Assembly: GCA_947168445.1 (NCBI GenBank)
Contig: CAMVLW010000002.1
Coordinates: forward strand, 1 to 64,000
Length of the DNA stretch: 64,000 bases
Source: an uncultured Clostridia bacterium
Lineage (GTDB): Bacteria > Bacillota > Clostridia > Oscillospirales > Acutalibacteraceae
Reading direction: 5' to 3'
A program made the translations under genes and the position numbers. Of the stretch, positions 14,870 through 23,719 are shown in pieces. The notes under the pieces are model-generated. The model had not been told where the DNA came from. It ran no database searches and saw only the letters and a program-made list of their open reading frames with translations. Positions within the stretch are counted from its first letter, which is position 1, and every line of letters begins with the position of its first letter.

Positions 14870-15826
14870 ATGGCAAATTTAAAGAGAAAAGTGGTGCTGA
14901 TTGGCACGGGAATGGTCGGCATGAGCTTTGCTTACGCGGCGCTGAACCAGAGCATTTGCGACGAGTTGGTGCTCATTGACCTCAACGCGCAGCGTGCGCA
15001 CGGCGAAGCAATGGATCTCAACCACGGTCTGGCGTTTTCCAATTCAAGTATGCAGATTTATTTCGGCAATTACTTTGACTGCGGCGACGCGGACATTGTT
15101 GTGATTTGCGCGGGTGTGAACCAAAAGGAAGGCGAAACCCGCCTGCAGCTTTTGCAGCGCAACTACAAGGTGTTTGAGTCGATTGTGCCGCGTGTGGTAT
15201 CCGCCGGCTTTGACGGCATTTTCCTTGTTGCGACCAACCCGGTTGACATCATGACCCGCATTACCTATGAGCTGTCCGGCTTTAACGCGGCAAAGGTAAT
15301 CGGCTCCGGCACCACGCTGGACACTGCGCGCCTGCGCTATTTGCTGGGCAACTATTTTGAGATTGACCCGCGCCATATCCACGCTTATGTCATCGGCGAA
15401 CACGGCGACAGCGAGTTTGTTCCGTGGAGCCAGGCGATTATGGCGGTGAATCCGATTTCGGACATGATTGAAAAATATCCCGGACGCTACAACAATGACG
15501 ATTTAAAGAAAATCGAAAACGAAGTGCGCACCGCCGCCTATGAAATCATCAAGGCAAAGGGCAGCACCTATTACGGTATCGGCATGGCGATTTGCCGCAT
15601 TGTGCGCGCGATTTTCCACAACGAAAACAGCGTGTTCACCACCTCTGTCCGTCTGCGCGGCGAATACGGCTTGAGAAAAGAAGTATTCATCGGCAACCCC
15701 TGCATTATCAACAGCGGCGGCGCGAACAGAGTGCTTGAATTAAAGCTGACGGACGAAGAACTTGCAAAGTTCAAGAAGTCCTATGAAATTCTCGACGAAA
15801 GCTTTAGCTCCATCTCCTGCTGTTAA
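14870..15826 (+). CDS. ldh: L-lactate dehydrogenase
   Basis: A 318-residue NAD-dependent dehydrogenase reducing pyruvate to L-lactate. Seen: the Rossmann motif GTGMVGMSFAYAAL near residue 12; the substrate loop VNQKEGETR, where Gln marks lactate rather than malate specificity and Arg is the mobile-loop catalytic residue; NPVDIMT; and the catalytic His in IGEHGDSEF near 180. Length is normal for the family. AAAGGAA precedes the ATG at 14870. Monocistronic, between its own promoter and a strong terminator. Divergent from nfnAB, so two NADH-consuming systems share one spacer. Confidence 0.95.
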   Translation: MANLKRKVVLIGTGMVGMSFAYAALNQSICDELVLIDLNAQRAHGEAMDLNHGLAFSNSSMQIYFGNYFDCGDADIVVICAGVNQKEGETRLQLLQRNYKVFESIVPRVVSAGFDGIFLVATNPVDIMTRITYELSGFNAAKVIGSGTTLDTARLRYLLGNYFEIDPRHIHAYVIGEHGDSEFVPWSQAIMAVNPISDMIEKYPGRYNNDDLKKIENEVRTAAYEIIKAKGSTYYGIGMAICRIVRAIFHNENSVFTTSVRLRGEYGLRKEVFIGNPCIINSGGANRVLELKLTDEELAKFKKSYEILDESFSSISCC

Positions 15827-15843
15827 TCAGCTTAAATCAGTTC

Positions 15844-15874
15844 AAAAAAAGCACGGCTCAAACCGTGCTTTTTT
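15844..15874. terminator. ldh terminator
   Basis: AAAAAAAGCACGG, 6-nt loop, CCGTGCTTTTTT. It works on both strands in shape. Confidence 0.92.
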
Positions 15875-15942
15875 CATGCAATAAATTTTCAGTTACACAG
15901 CAACATCTGACCAGCGTCACGTTGCCACGTTGCCATGTTGCC

Positions 15943-16236
15943 TTAGGCGAAGTCGATGTCGCCTTCGTACTTGCTTTTGAAGATTTCGAACAGCTTTTCA
16001 AGCAGCGCGTCGTCCTCAATGCTGACATATTCCTCTGTTTCGTCGTCAATGACATTGATTTTGAGAATGACAACCTCGTCGGCGTCCTCGTCGTTTTCAA
16101 TCAAAACGATATATTCCTCGCCCTCGTATTCCACAACGTCGAGAAACTCAAACTCAACCTCGTTGCCCTCTTCGTCCTCAAGGGTGATAAGGGTGCCTGC
16201 GTTTTCCATTTCTTCCATATACTCTTCGTTAGCCAT
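15943..16236 (-). CDS. DUF1292 family acidic protein
   Basis: A 97-residue, strongly acidic protein of the DUF1292/UPF0473 family, widespread in Firmicutes and without firm function. It opens with the family pattern TLITLEDEEGNEVEFEFLDV and continues with EYEGEEYIVLI and DEVVILKI. Cytosolic, with no signal or membrane segment. GGAGACTACC precedes ATG 16236. It has its own TTGACA-16-TATACT promoter. In other Firmicutes the family often sits beside yrrL/alaS-type genes; that context is not seen here. Confidence 0.85.
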   Translation of the reverse strand: MANEEYMEEMENAGTLITLEDEEGNEVEFEFLDVVEYEGEEYIVLIENDEDADEVVILKINVIDDETEEYVSIEDDALLEKLFEIFKSKYEGDIDFA

Positions 16237-16283
16237 GGTAGTCTCCTTTCCCGAAAGACTGCTCTCTCGGTTTTCTTTTTAAC

Positions 16284-16311
16284 AGTATAACATAAACCGC
16301 AAAATTGTCAA
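16284..16311 (-). promoter_or_regulatory. Promoter of the DUF1292 gene
   Basis: Minus strand TTGACA (16311-16306), 16 bp, TATACT (16289-16284), 47 bp before the start codon. Confidence 0.75.
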
Positions 16312-16348
16312 GACTTTTAAGTGCTAAAGCGGGCGGGAAACATTCCCT

Positions 16349-16765
16349 CTAAATCTTCACCTTAAACTCGCCGCGGCATTTCGGACAGCGCACGCCGTGG
16401 CTGCCCTTTTGGTTTTTGACGCGCAGCTGCGCCTTGCAGTAGGGACATTTCAGATACTTAAATTCCTTGCGATCCTTAAACTTTTTAATCTGAAATTTCA
16501 CCCAATTTTTCACCGGGTCAAACACCTTTTTAAAGCGGCGGTTTTCAAGGCTGCGCATGTTGATATTGCGCGAAAGCGAGCGCAGAATCACCAGCACCAG
16601 CAGCGCAAGCTCCACGCCGAAGATAATCCAGTGCGCAACGGGGTTCCACACAAACAGATTGACGATATACAGAATCAACATCACCGCAAGCATGAACAAA
16701 TTCAGCGCGTCGCCGCCGTAGCGTCCCGCCATAAATTGGCGAATTTTATTAAAAAATCCCATCAT
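16349..16765 (-). CDS. Small membrane protein with C-terminal zinc ribbon
   Basis: A 138-residue protein. Two membrane segments near the N-terminus (about residues 20-40, LFMLAVMLILYIVNLFVW, and 45-63, WIIFGVELALLVLVIL) are followed by a basic linker (RRFKKVFDPVKNWVKFQIKKFKDRKEF). A zinc ribbon lies at the end: CPYC, 17 residues, then CPKC. I do not recognise a named family; similar proteins occur in Ruminococcaceae. It starts 8 nt after the stop of the NAD(P)HX epimerase gene and is probably in the same transcript. Basic linker and zinc ribbon suggest nucleic-acid or protein contact at the membrane (inference). Confidence 0.8.
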   Translation of the reverse strand: MMGFFNKIRQFMAGRYGGDALNLFMLAVMLILYIVNLFVWNPVAHWIIFGVELALLVLVILRSLSRNINMRSLENRRFKKVFDPVKNWVKFQIKKFKDRKEFKYLKCPYCKAQLRVKNQKGSHGVRCPKCRGEFKVKI

Positions 16766-16773
16766 ACTCCACC

Positions 16774-17625
16774 TTACATCAAGTAATCAGCTGTAAAATA
16801 AACGTATTGCAAATCCGCAATCACCGCCGAGTGTTCGGTTTTCACGACCACGGGCTTGCCCAGCTCGTGACTCAAACGGGCGGCACAATCGGCAATGTCA
16901 TAATCATCATTGCGCTTAAAGCGCCGCTCAAAATCCTCCGCCGTCATAACCAGCGCGTTGTATCCCTCGAACATGTGCAAATGCTCCCAGTCAATGCAGT
17001 AATATTCGTCGCGGAGAATTTCAATGCCGATGTCCGCGTTGCGCAGACCGCCGATAAAATAGGGCGCGTCGCCGAGGAACATGCCGACCTTGTAGGAGCC
17101 GATGGACACCGTGAGGTCGGAATTGACGGCGATTGCCGCCTCGCCTGTATCGCCGTTGATACCGCTGTTAATATCGGCGCTGATGATGTAGGCGTCGCAG
17201 CAGTTGATTTCCTCAATTGCCGCCTGCATTTCGCCGCTGACCTCGCCGCGAAAGCCTGTTCCGAGCAAACAGTCCACCACAATGTCAAAGCCGGTAAAGG
17301 GCGACGGCGTGTGAATGTTGCCTTCCTCCGCGCCGCGCGACATGGCGGTGTGGTAATAATACAAGCCGTCGCGCGAGAATTTTCCGGTCACGCGGAAGAT
17401 TGTCGGGGTGATTCCGTGTTCCAGCAGCACACAGGCGAGCGCATAGCCGTCGCCGCCGTTGTTGCCCGCTCCGCAGACAATGGCAATCTTGCCCACAAAG
17501 GCAACGGCGTTGTAAATCCCCTGCGCCGCGCGGTACATCAGCTCGGCAGAGGTAACGCTTTTGGCAATCGTCGCCGCGTCGCTGTCGCGCATATTCTGAA
17601 CGGTAACTACCTTGGGTAAAGTCAT
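16774..17625 (-). CDS. NAD(P)HX epimerase (YjeF N-terminal domain) with degenerate C-terminal tail
   Basis: A 283-residue protein. Residues 1-215 form the NnrE epimerase domain, which interconverts R- and S-NAD(P)HX as a metabolite repair step. Marks are VCGAGNNGGDGYALACVLLE near residue 50 and DCLLGTGFRGE near 115. The usual bacterial fusion adds a full ADP-dependent dehydratase (NnrD) of about 270 residues. Here only about 60 residues follow. They look like an isolated NnrD strand-helix piece: AARLSHELGKPVVVKTE, HSAVIADLQYVYF. Either the dehydratase is elsewhere or repair is incomplete. ATG 17625 follows GGAGG. Confidence 0.85.
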   Translation of the reverse strand: MTLPKVVTVQNMRDSDAATIAKSVTSAELMYRAAQGIYNAVAFVGKIAIVCGAGNNGGDGYALACVLLEHGITPTIFRVTGKFSRDGLYYYHTAMSRGAEEGNIHTPSPFTGFDIVVDCLLGTGFRGEVSGEMQAAIEEINCCDAYIISADINSGINGDTGEAAIAVNSDLTVSIGSYKVGMFLGDAPYFIGGLRNADIGIEILRDEYYCIDWEHLHMFEGYNALVMTAEDFERRFKRNDDYDIADCAARLSHELGKPVVVKTEHSAVIADLQYVYFTADYLM

Positions 17626-17640
17626 AATTTCCTCCAAAAT

Positions 17641-17858
17641 GATTTGCTCGGCAAATCAATTCATGTGCCGGCGGCACAATTCATTACGCAGTAAATTCAT
17701 GACGGCTTGCCGTCAATTCATTCCTGTATCAAAACTGCCCGGAAGAAGAAAGAACGCACATCCCGCGACCTTTCCGGCGGAATGAATTGCCCTTACGGGC
17801 ATGAATTGGCTTCGCCATGAATTGTTTCGTTGAAACATGAATTGACAGCAATGCTGTC
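17641..17858. repeat. Array of eight micro-hairpins punctuated by AATTCAT / ATGAATT
   Basis: Four small perfect stems, each followed by AATTCAT: 17641-17657 (GATTTGC/GCAAATC), 17665-17677 (GTGCC/GGCAC), 17685-17693 (TAC/GTA) and 17701-17714 (GACGGC/GCCGTC). After a 60 bp unpunctuated core come four more, each preceded by the reverse complement ATGAATT: 17789-17800 (GCCC/GGGC), 17808-17816 (GGC/GCC), 17824-17836 (GTTTC/GAAAC) and 17844-17858 (GACAGCA/TGCTGTC). The stems all differ while the seven-base punctuation is constant, and its orientation flips at the core. It fills the entire spacer between two leftward genes, so it would be transcribed into mRNA. Confidence 0.9.
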
Positions 17859-17862
17859 ATGG

Positions 17863-18564
17863 TCAGTCAAGAGCTTCATACGCAACCCGCGCCGCGTCAG
17901 TGTCCTTGTTGCAGGTCAAAAGAATCAGGCTGACGCTTGAAAACAGGTCGTTAAACAGTTCCAGAAGCTTTTGCATATTGTCGCGTGTTTTCGGCAGGAG
18001 CGTGGCTTCGAGCAGCTGCTTGAGCACCACGCCGGGGCTGACGCGCTTTGCGCTGTTTTCCTCTCCCCTTTGCAGCACATAAATCGCTTTGATGGGAGCA
18101 ACGCGGTTGCAGCCGATGTCGCTTTTTCCCATCCAAGGGGTGCCGCAGACATAAAACCTGCCGTCGATTTTGCGGATAATCGGCTTGTCGTCGTTAATCA
18201 TGATGACACGGTCGCCGAAATACTTTCTCCAATTGCGCGTGTGGGTGGACTTGCCGGTGCCGCTGAGCGCGGTGAACAGATACCCCTCGCCATCAAGCTC
18301 CAGCGCGGACGAATGAAAGAAAAAGCCGTTGTATTCCGCGAGAATCTTTTTGCAGATTTTGGTATAGAGGAACGGACCCTCGTTCATATCGGGACGGTCG
18401 GGAAAATTGGACTTCTCCTCAAACGCGGCAAATCCCTCCGGGTCGCGCTCCACTGTAAAATCGACCTCGGTGCTGTCCGTCAGATAAGGCGCAAGACGGT
18501 CAATTGTTTCTTTATATTCGGGCGAAAGCTGAATATTCAGTTCCGCAATACGGTAAACGGGCAT
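17863..18564 (-). CDS. HPr-kinase-like P-loop protein
   Basis: A 233-residue protein of the HPr(Ser) kinase/PEP-carboxykinase-like P-loop group, clearly shorter than HprK itself. The Walker A loop is TALSGTGKSTHTRNW near residue 98. A following acidic pair is NDDKPIIRK near 123, and the conserved GTPWMGKS lies near 140. Such stand-alone proteins are often annotated as HPrK-like and occur beside PqqD-type or peptide-modification genes. No such partner is here, and the target is unknown. The N-terminal 90 residues (YRIAELNIQLSPEYKE, EGFAAFE) look like the usual ligand-binding lobe of the group. It has a good promoter but no strong ribosome site before ATG 18564. Confidence 0.75.
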   Translation of the reverse strand: MPVYRIAELNIQLSPEYKETIDRLAPYLTDSTEVDFTVERDPEGFAAFEEKSNFPDRPDMNEGPFLYTKICKKILAEYNGFFFHSSALELDGEGYLFTALSGTGKSTHTRNWRKYFGDRVIMINDDKPIIRKIDGRFYVCGTPWMGKSDIGCNRVAPIKAIYVLQRGEENSAKRVSPGVVLKQLLEATLLPKTRDNMQKLLELFNDLFSSVSLILLTCNKDTDAARVAYEALD

Positions 18565-18595
18565 AGCTTGCTCTCCTGTCAGTTAGGATATGCTT

Positions 18596-18625
18596 ATTAT
18601 AGCACTTCCGGCACATTGGGGTCAA
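18596..18625 (-). promoter_or_regulatory. Promoter of the HPrK-like gene
   Basis: Minus strand TTGACC (18625-18620), 18 bp, TATAAT (18601-18596), 32 bp before the start. Confidence 0.65.
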
Positions 18626-18668
18626 GGGTTTTTGAGTTGCAAGTGGCAAGTGGTAAGTGATAAAACAT

Positions 18669-18705
18669 AAAAGCAGCCGGAAGCTAACGCTTCCTGACTG
18701 CTTTT
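18669..18705 (-). terminator. Terminator retained behind the uraA remnant
   Basis: AAAAGCAG (18669-18676) pairs with CTGCTTTT (18698-18705), with inner GGAAGC/GCTTCC. It lies about 15 bp past the stop of the permease remnant, which suggests it belonged to the lost gene. Confidence 0.8.
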
Positions 18706-18720
18706 CTTATAACATATAAC

Positions 18721-18909
18721 TTATTTCTTCTTACTTTTAGCGCCCTTTGCGTAGCTGTCGTCTTTGCCGGGGAAAATCGCGTTGAGGATAATGCCCGCGA
18801 TAGAAGCGACTGCCAACGGTGAGAGGCTGATGGTTGCGCCGCCAATCGGGAAGCTGACAGAATCCGCGCCCAAGCCGAGCGCGCAGACAAGAATAACCGC
18901 ATTGTATTT
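18721..18909 (-). pseudogene. uraA: C-terminal fragment of a uracil/xanthine permease
   Basis: Read leftward, 62 codons end with TAA at 18723-18721. The peptide VILVCALGLGADSV, then GGATISLSPLAVASIAGIILNAIFP and a lysine-rich tail, is the last two membrane helices of a UraA-type nucleobase:cation symporter. Full members are 420-450 residues, so about 85% is missing. A TGA lies just upstream in frame, and the tuf terminator abuts it. No start codon or ribosome site is present. This looks like a deletion scar whose own terminator survives. Confidence 0.8.
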
Positions 18910-18917
18910 TGCCCCTC

Positions 18918-18948
18918 AAAAAAGGCTGCCCAAAACGGACAGCCTTTT
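18918..18948 (-). terminator. Terminator of the str operon
   Basis: AAAAGGCTGTCC, GTTT loop region, GGCAGCCTTTTTT on the minus strand, 18 bp past the tuf stop. Confidence 0.9.
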
Positions 18949-18965
18949 CGATTGTAAAGATTAAA

Positions 18966-20168
18966 TTACTCGTTGATAGCGATAACAGCGCCGGAACCAA
19001 CGGTTCTGCCGCCTTCACGGATAGCGAAACGCAGACCAACTTCGATAGCGATAGGAGTGATGAGCTCAACGTCCATCTCTACGTTATCGCCGGGCATGCA
19101 CATCTCTACGCCCTCGGGCAGGGAGATGGTGCCGGTAACGTCAGTAGTTCTGAAATAGAACTGGGGACGATAGTTGTTGAAGAAAGGAGTATGACGGCCA
19201 CCCTCGTCCTTGGTCAGTACGTAAACCTGGCCGCGGAACTTGGTGTGGGGATGAATGGTGCCGGGCTTAGCCAGAACCTGACCTCTTTCGATCTCGGATC
19301 TCTGAACGCCACGGAGCAGAACGCCAACGTTATCGCCAGCCTCAGCATAGTCCAGAGTCTTTCTGAACATCTCAAGACCGGTAACAACAACGGTTCTCTT
19401 CTCTTCGGTCAGACCAACGATTTCAACAGACTCGGAAGTCTTAATCTGGCCTCTCTCAACTCTACCGGTAGCAACAGTACCACGACCGGTGATGGTGAAT
19501 ACGTCCTCAACGGGCATCAGGAAGGGCAGGTCAGCCTTACGGTCGGGAGTCGGGATGAACTCGTCAACAGCGTCCATCAGCTCGTGGATGCACTGATACT
19601 CGGGAGCCTGGGGATCCTTGGAAGGGCTGGTCAGAGCAACATAAGCGGAACCCTTAATGATAGGAGTATCGTCGCCGGGGAACTCGTACTCGTTGAGCAG
19701 GTCACGGATTTCCATCTCAACCAGCTCGAGGAGCTCTTCGTCGTCAACCTGGTCGGTCTTGTTCATGAATACTACGATGTAGGGAACGCCTACCTGACGG
19801 GAAAGCAGGATGTGCTCTCTGGTCTGGGGCATAGGACCATCAGCAGCGGAAACAACGAGGATAGCGCCGTCCATCTGAGCAGCACCGGTAATCATGTTCT
19901 TAACGTAGTCAGCATGGCCGGGGCAGTCAACGTGAGCATAGTGACGCTTAGCGGTCTCATACTCAACGTGAGCGGTGTTGATGGTGATACCACGCTCTCT
20001 CTCTTCGGGAGCCTTATCGATGTTAGCGTAATCAACGAATGCAGCGTCACCCTCAAGAGCGAGAACCTTTGTGATAGCAGCGGTCAGAGTGGTTTTACCG
20101 TGGTCAACGTGGCCGATAGTACCAATGTTAACGTGCGGCTTATTTCTTTCAAATTTTTCTCTTGCCAT
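18966..20168 (-). CDS. tuf: Elongation factor Tu
   Basis: A 400-residue GTPase that delivers aminoacyl-tRNA to the ribosome. G motifs: GHVDHGKT (residues about 19-26), [13 protein letters not shown] (switch I), DCPGH and NKTD. The last reads NKTD where most EF-Tu have NKCD or NKVD. Domains 2 and 3 are complete ([13 protein letters not shown], then [12 protein letters not shown]). AGGAGG-type site before ATG 20168. Last gene of rpsL-rpsG-fusA-tuf. Synonymous codon choice is visibly more restricted than in neighbours (TAC, AAC and ACC preferred), as expected for a highly expressed gene. Confidence 0.98.
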   Translation of the reverse strand: MAREKFERNKPHVNIGTIGHVDHGKTTLTAAITKVLALEGDAAFVDYANIDKAPEERERGITINTAHVEYETAKRHYAHVDCPGHADYVKNMITGAAQMDGAILVVSAADGPMPQTREHILLSRQVGVPYIVVFMNKTDQVDDEELLELVEMEIRDLLNEYEFPGDDTPIIKGSAYVALTSPSKDPQAPEYQCIHELMDAVDEFIPTPDRKADLPFLMPVEDVFTITGRGTVATGRVERGQIKTSESVEIVGLTEEKRTVVVTGLEMFRKTLDYAEAGDNVGVLLRGVQRSEIERGQVLAKPGTIHPHTKFRGQVYVLTKDEGGRHTPFFNNYRPQFYFRTTDVTGTISLPEGVEMCMPGDNVEMDVELITPIAIEVGLRFAIREGGRTVGSGAVIAINE

Positions 20169-20275
20169 TGGAATTTTCCTCCTTAGTATTGTAAATATAG
20201 GATTTACATTATTTTATTTATTATAACAAACTGTCCGTGAAAAATCAAGTGTTTCGCAAGATTATTGCGAGTTGA

Positions 20276-22375
20276 TTAGTCCTTCTTGTTGCGGTCGCTC
20301 ATGATCTTCTCGGCGATGTTCTTCGGAACCTCGGCATAGGTGTCGGGCTCCATAACATACTGACCGCGGCCTTGTGTCTTGGAACGCATGTCGGTTGCAT
20401 AGCCGAACATCTCGGAAAGCGGAACCTGAGCGGTAACGCGCTGAACGCCGTTGTCTGCCTCCATGCTCTGGATCATACCGCGGCGGGAGTTGAGGTCGCC
20501 GATAACGTCGCCGAGGTATTCCTCGGGAGTGATAACGGAAACCTTCATAATCGGCTCGAGCAGTACGGGATCCGCCTTCTTCATAGCGCTCTTGAACGCC
20601 ATGGAGCCGGCAATCTTAAACGCCATTTCGGAGGAGTCGACTTCATGGTAAGAACCATCGTACAGCTCAACCTTAACGTCAACAACATTGTAGCCTGCTA
20701 CAACGCCGCTGAGCATAGCGCCCTGGATACCCTGATCGACAGCGGGGATGTATTCCTTCGGAATCGCACCGCCGACAACAGAGTTAACAAACTCATAGCC
20801 GTGGTCTTTGTTCGGATATACGTTAATCTTAACGTGACCGTACTGACCCTTACCACCGGACTGACGCGCATACTTTTCGTCAACGGAAGCTTCCTTGCGG
20901 ATAGTTTCCTTGTAAGCAACCTGCGGAGCACCGATGTTCGCCTCTACCTTGAATTCACGGAGCAGACGGTCAACGATAATCTCGAGGTGCAGCTCGCCCA
21001 TACCTGCGATGATGGTCTGACCGGTTTCCTCGTCGGTGTAAGCCTTAAAGGTCGGGTCTTCCTCAGCAAGCTTTGCAAGCGCGATACCCATTTTCTCCTG
21101 GCCTGCCTTGGTCTTGGGCTCGATAGCCACGCGGATAACAGGCTCGGGGAATTCCATGGATTCCAGAATGATGGGGTGCTTCTCGTCGCAGAGAGTGTCA
21201 CCTGTGGTGGTGTTCTTCAGACCAACCGCAGCGGCGATGTCGCCGGAATAGCAGCAGTCAATATCCTTTCTGTCGTTGGCGTGCATCTGGAGAATACGTC
21301 CGAGACGCTCTCTGTTGCCCTTGACAGAGTTGAATACGGTGGTACCCGCGTCAACCTTACCGGAATATACGCGGAAGAAGCAAAGCTTACCGACAAAGGG
21401 GTCGGTCGCAATCTTAAACGCAAGCGCCGCAAAGGGCTCGCTGTCGGAAGCGGGTCTTTCCTCTTCCTCGTCGGTGTCGGGGTTGGTGCCCTTAATCGCG
21501 GGAATGTCGGTAGGAGCGGGCATATAATCGATAACAGCGTCGAGCATCATCTGAACGCCCTTGTTGCGGTAGGAAGAACCGCAGGTTACGGGAACCATCG
21601 TGTTGTCGATTGTCGCTCTGCGGATAACAGCTTTGATTTCGTCAATCGAAATCTCTTCGCCGCCGAAGTATTTCTCCATCAGCTCTTCGTCAAGCTCAGC
21701 TACGCTCTCGATAAGCTTCTCGTGATACTCTTCGGCAATATCCTTCATGTTCTCGGGGATTTCCTCCTCCGAGTAGTCGGTGCCGTCCTCGTTGTGATAG
21801 ATTTCAGCCTTCATTGTCACAAGGTCAATGATACCGGTGAAATCGCTCTCAGCGCCGATGGGCAGCTGAATCGGAACAGCATTACATTTCAGTCTATCCT
21901 TCATCATCTGAACAACATGGTAGAAGTCTGCGCCCATGATGTCCATTTTGTTAACGTAAACCATTCTCGGTACGCCATAGTTGTCCGCCTGACGCCATAC
22001 GGTTTCAGACTGGGGCTCAACGCCGCCCTTGGCGCAGAGAACCGTAACAGAACCGTCGAGCACGCGCAGGGAACGCTCAACCTCAACGGTGAAGTCAACG
22101 TGTCCGGGGGTGTCGATGATGTTGATTCTGTGCTTTTTATACTGGTGCTTGCTGCCTTCCCAGAAAGCGGTTGTCGCAGCAGAGGTGATGGTGATACCGC
22201 GCTCTTTTTCCTGCGCCATCCAGTCCATGGTGGAAGCGCCGTCGTGGGTTTCACCGATCTTATGGTTTACGCCGGTATAATACAGGATACGCTCAGTTGT
22301 GGTAGTCTTACCGGCATCGATGTGAGCCATGATACCGATATTTCTTGTTTGTTCAAGTGATACCTGTCTTGGCAT
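20276..22375 (-). CDS. fusA: Elongation factor G
   Basis: A 699-residue ribosomal translocase. GTPase motifs [27 protein letters not shown] and NKMD. Domain [13 protein letters not shown], domain [12 protein letters not shown], domain [14 protein letters not shown] and domain [12 protein letters not shown] are all present, so the protein is full length. An acidic linker [13 protein letters not shown] is normal for the G' region. It follows rpsG by 33 nt with an AGGAGG site before ATG 22375. Confidence 0.98.
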   Translation of the reverse strand: MPRQVSLEQTRNIGIMAHIDAGKTTTTERILYYTGVNHKIGETHDGASTMDWMAQEKERGITITSAATTAFWEGSKHQYKKHRINIIDTPGHVDFTVEVERSLRVLDGSVTVLCAKGGVEPQSETVWRQADNYGVPRMVYVNKMDIMGADFYHVVQMMKDRLKCNAVPIQLPIGAESDFTGIIDLVTMKAEIYHNEDGTDYSEEEIPENMKDIAEEYHEKLIESVAELDEELMEKYFGGEEISIDEIKAVIRRATIDNTMVPVTCGSSYRNKGVQMMLDAVIDYMPAPTDIPAIKGTNPDTDEEEERPASDSEPFAALAFKIATDPFVGKLCFFRVYSGKVDAGTTVFNSVKGNRERLGRILQMHANDRKDIDCCYSGDIAAAVGLKNTTTGDTLCDEKHPIILESMEFPEPVIRVAIEPKTKAGQEKMGIALAKLAEEDPTFKAYTDEETGQTIIAGMGELHLEIIVDRLLREFKVEANIGAPQVAYKETIRKEASVDEKYARQSGGKGQYGHVKINVYPNKDHGYEFVNSVVGGAIPKEYIPAVDQGIQGAMLSGVVAGYNVVDVKVELYDGSYHEVDSSEMAFKIAGSMAFKSAMKKADPVLLEPIMKVSVITPEEYLGDVIGDLNSRRGMIQSMEADNGVQRVTAQVPLSEMFGYATDMRSKTQGRGQYVMEPDTYAEVPKNIAEKIMSDRNKKD

Positions 22376-22408
22376 AAATTCCTCCTAAAATTACACGGAA
22401 AATGGTGA

Positions 22409-22879
22409 TTACCATCTGTAGTGAGCGAAAGCCTTGTTGGCCTCTGCCATCTTGTGGGTGTCCTCGCGCTTTTTGAACGCGCCGCCGGCGCCGTTGGTTG
22501 CGTCGAGGATTTCGCCTGCAAGTCTTTCCTTCATGGTTTTCTCACTTCTGGCTCTGGAGTAGGTGGAAATCCAGCGCAGACCCAAAGTCTGGCGTCTTTC
22601 GGGACGAACCTCCATAGGAACCTGATAGGTGGCACCGCCGACGCGGCGGGCCTTAACCTCGAGAACAGGCATAACGTTTTCCATTGCCTGCTCAAAAACC
22701 TCAAGCGGGTTGTTGCCTGTCTTTTCAGCAATAATATCAAATGCGCCGTAAACAATCTTCTGGGCAACACCCTTCTTGCCGTCGTACATGATATTGTTGA
22801 TCAGACGGGTTACTAATTTTGAATTATAAAGCGGATCGGGTAATACGTCACGCTTAGCAATAGAACCTCTTCTTGGCAC
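22409..22879 (-). CDS. rpsG: 30S ribosomal protein S7
   Basis: A 156-residue primary 16S rRNA-binding protein of the small-subunit head. It begins [20 protein letters not shown], the standard S7 start, followed by [13 protein letters not shown] and ending [14 protein letters not shown]. The chosen start is a GTG at 22879 preceded by AAGGAGG. A longer frame upstream lacks family similarity. Length equals the family norm. Confidence 0.97.
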   Translation of the reverse strand: MPRRGSIAKRDVLPDPLYNSKLVTRLINNIMYDGKKGVAQKIVYGAFDIIAEKTGNNPLEVFEQAMENVMPVLEVKARRVGGATYQVPMEVRPERRQTLGLRWISTYSRARSEKTMKERLAGEILDATNGAGGAFKKREDTHKMAEANKAFAHYRW

Positions 22880-23034
22880 TTTGCTTCCCTCCTTCACAAT
22901 AATTGAGATATCATAGGTACTCGAAAGCGACAAACTCCCGTATGCCAACAAGAACTTCTATTCTTATATATAGAAACGTTCCTGCCGCATAGCAGAACTT
23001 AAATCATTTAAGTCAAGAGAGCTTTGTCAATTCC

Positions 23035-23451
23035 TTATTTTTTCTTCGGACGCTTTGCACCGTATTTGGAACGGCTCTGCATACGACCGTTTACGCCCTG
23101 CGCGTCAAGTGTGCCGCGGACAATGTGGTAACGAACACCAGGCAAGTCCTTAACACGTCCGCCGCGGATCAGAACCACGCTGTGCTCCTGAAGGTTGTGG
23201 CCGACGCCGGGAATGTAGGAACTGACTTCAATACCGTTCGAAAGTCTTACTCTGGCGATTTTTCTCAGCGCGGAGTTAGGCTTTTTCGGGGTAGCGGTCT
23301 TTACTGCAGTACAAACACCTCTTTTTTGCGGGGAGTTCTGGTTGATGGCAACTCTTTTCTTAGAGTTCCAGCCCTTCAAAAGTGCAGGTGCCTTTGCTTT
23401 CTTCTCAGAAACCTCTCTGCCCTTGCGTACCAACTGGTTAAAAGTAGGCAT
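23035..23451 (-). CDS. rpsL: 30S ribosomal protein S12
   Basis: A 138-residue decoding-centre protein. It begins [13 protein letters not shown] and contains [17 protein letters not shown] and [26 protein letters not shown]. The lysines linked to streptomycin resistance (PKKPNS and the second site near GRVKDLPG) are the sensitive forms. Start ATG 23451 has AAAGGAGG; frames opening further upstream are leader. First gene of the str operon, with its own consensus promoter rather than reading on from rpoBC. Confidence 0.98.
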   Translation of the reverse strand: MPTFNQLVRKGREVSEKKAKAPALLKGWNSKKRVAINQNSPQKRGVCTAVKTATPKKPNSALRKIARVRLSNGIEVSSYIPGVGHNLQEHSVVLIRGGRVKDLPGVRYHIVRGTLDAQGVNGRMQSRSKYGAKRPKKK

Positions 23452-23555
23452 GTTTTTCCTCCTTTCAAAAGATATTAAGAATTGATAAGCCGGTGAACCG
23501 CCGCTCACGCCCCTACCTATAAAAGGGCGCACTTGTGGCATATTCACGCTAGAAC

Positions 23556-23584
23556 ATTATAAATCAAAACAGAAAGGTTGTCAA
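23556..23584 (-). promoter_or_regulatory. str operon promoter
   Basis: Minus strand TTGACA (23584-23579), 17 bp, TATAAT (23561-23556): full consensus, followed by a roughly 100 nt leader to rpsL. Confidence 0.9.
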
Positions 23585-23615
23585 GTGTTTTTTCAATTAT
23601 TTATGCGGTTGTTTG

Positions 23616-23658
23616 AATGGTTAGTGGCAGTGAGTTATAAGTTATAAGTGATAAGTTA
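23616..23658. repeat. Reiterated AGTTATA/AGTGATA low-complexity repeat
   Basis: GGTTAGTGGCAGTGAGTTATAAGTTATAAGTGATAAGT-type sequence made of 7-8 nt near-copies. Sister tracts occur at about 10,213-10,235 (opposite strand), 14,706-14,757, 18,641-18,664 and 32,194-32,237, each near a terminator. Confidence 0.6.
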
Positions 23659-23680
23659 CTCAACTTTCTTTATTCATTAA

Positions 23681-23706
23681 AAAAGAGGCTGCCTTTTGGC
23701 AGCCTC
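23681..23706 (-). terminator. Terminator of the 4-TM protein gene
   Basis: On the minus strand GAGGCTGCC, AAAA loop, GGCAGCCTC, then TTTTTT. It begins 14 bp past the stop. Confidence 0.92.
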
Positions 23707-23719
23707 GCGGAAAACTGAA

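Noticed and set aside
17641..17858. CRISPR array
   Set aside because: Constant words are only 7 bases and the between-parts are self-complementary stems of 9-17 bases. No 23-47 bp repeat with spacers and no cas genes.
20372..22360. 662-codon open frame on the plus strand
   Set aside because: It is antisense to fusA, has no family features, and arises from the codon pattern of the highly expressed gene.
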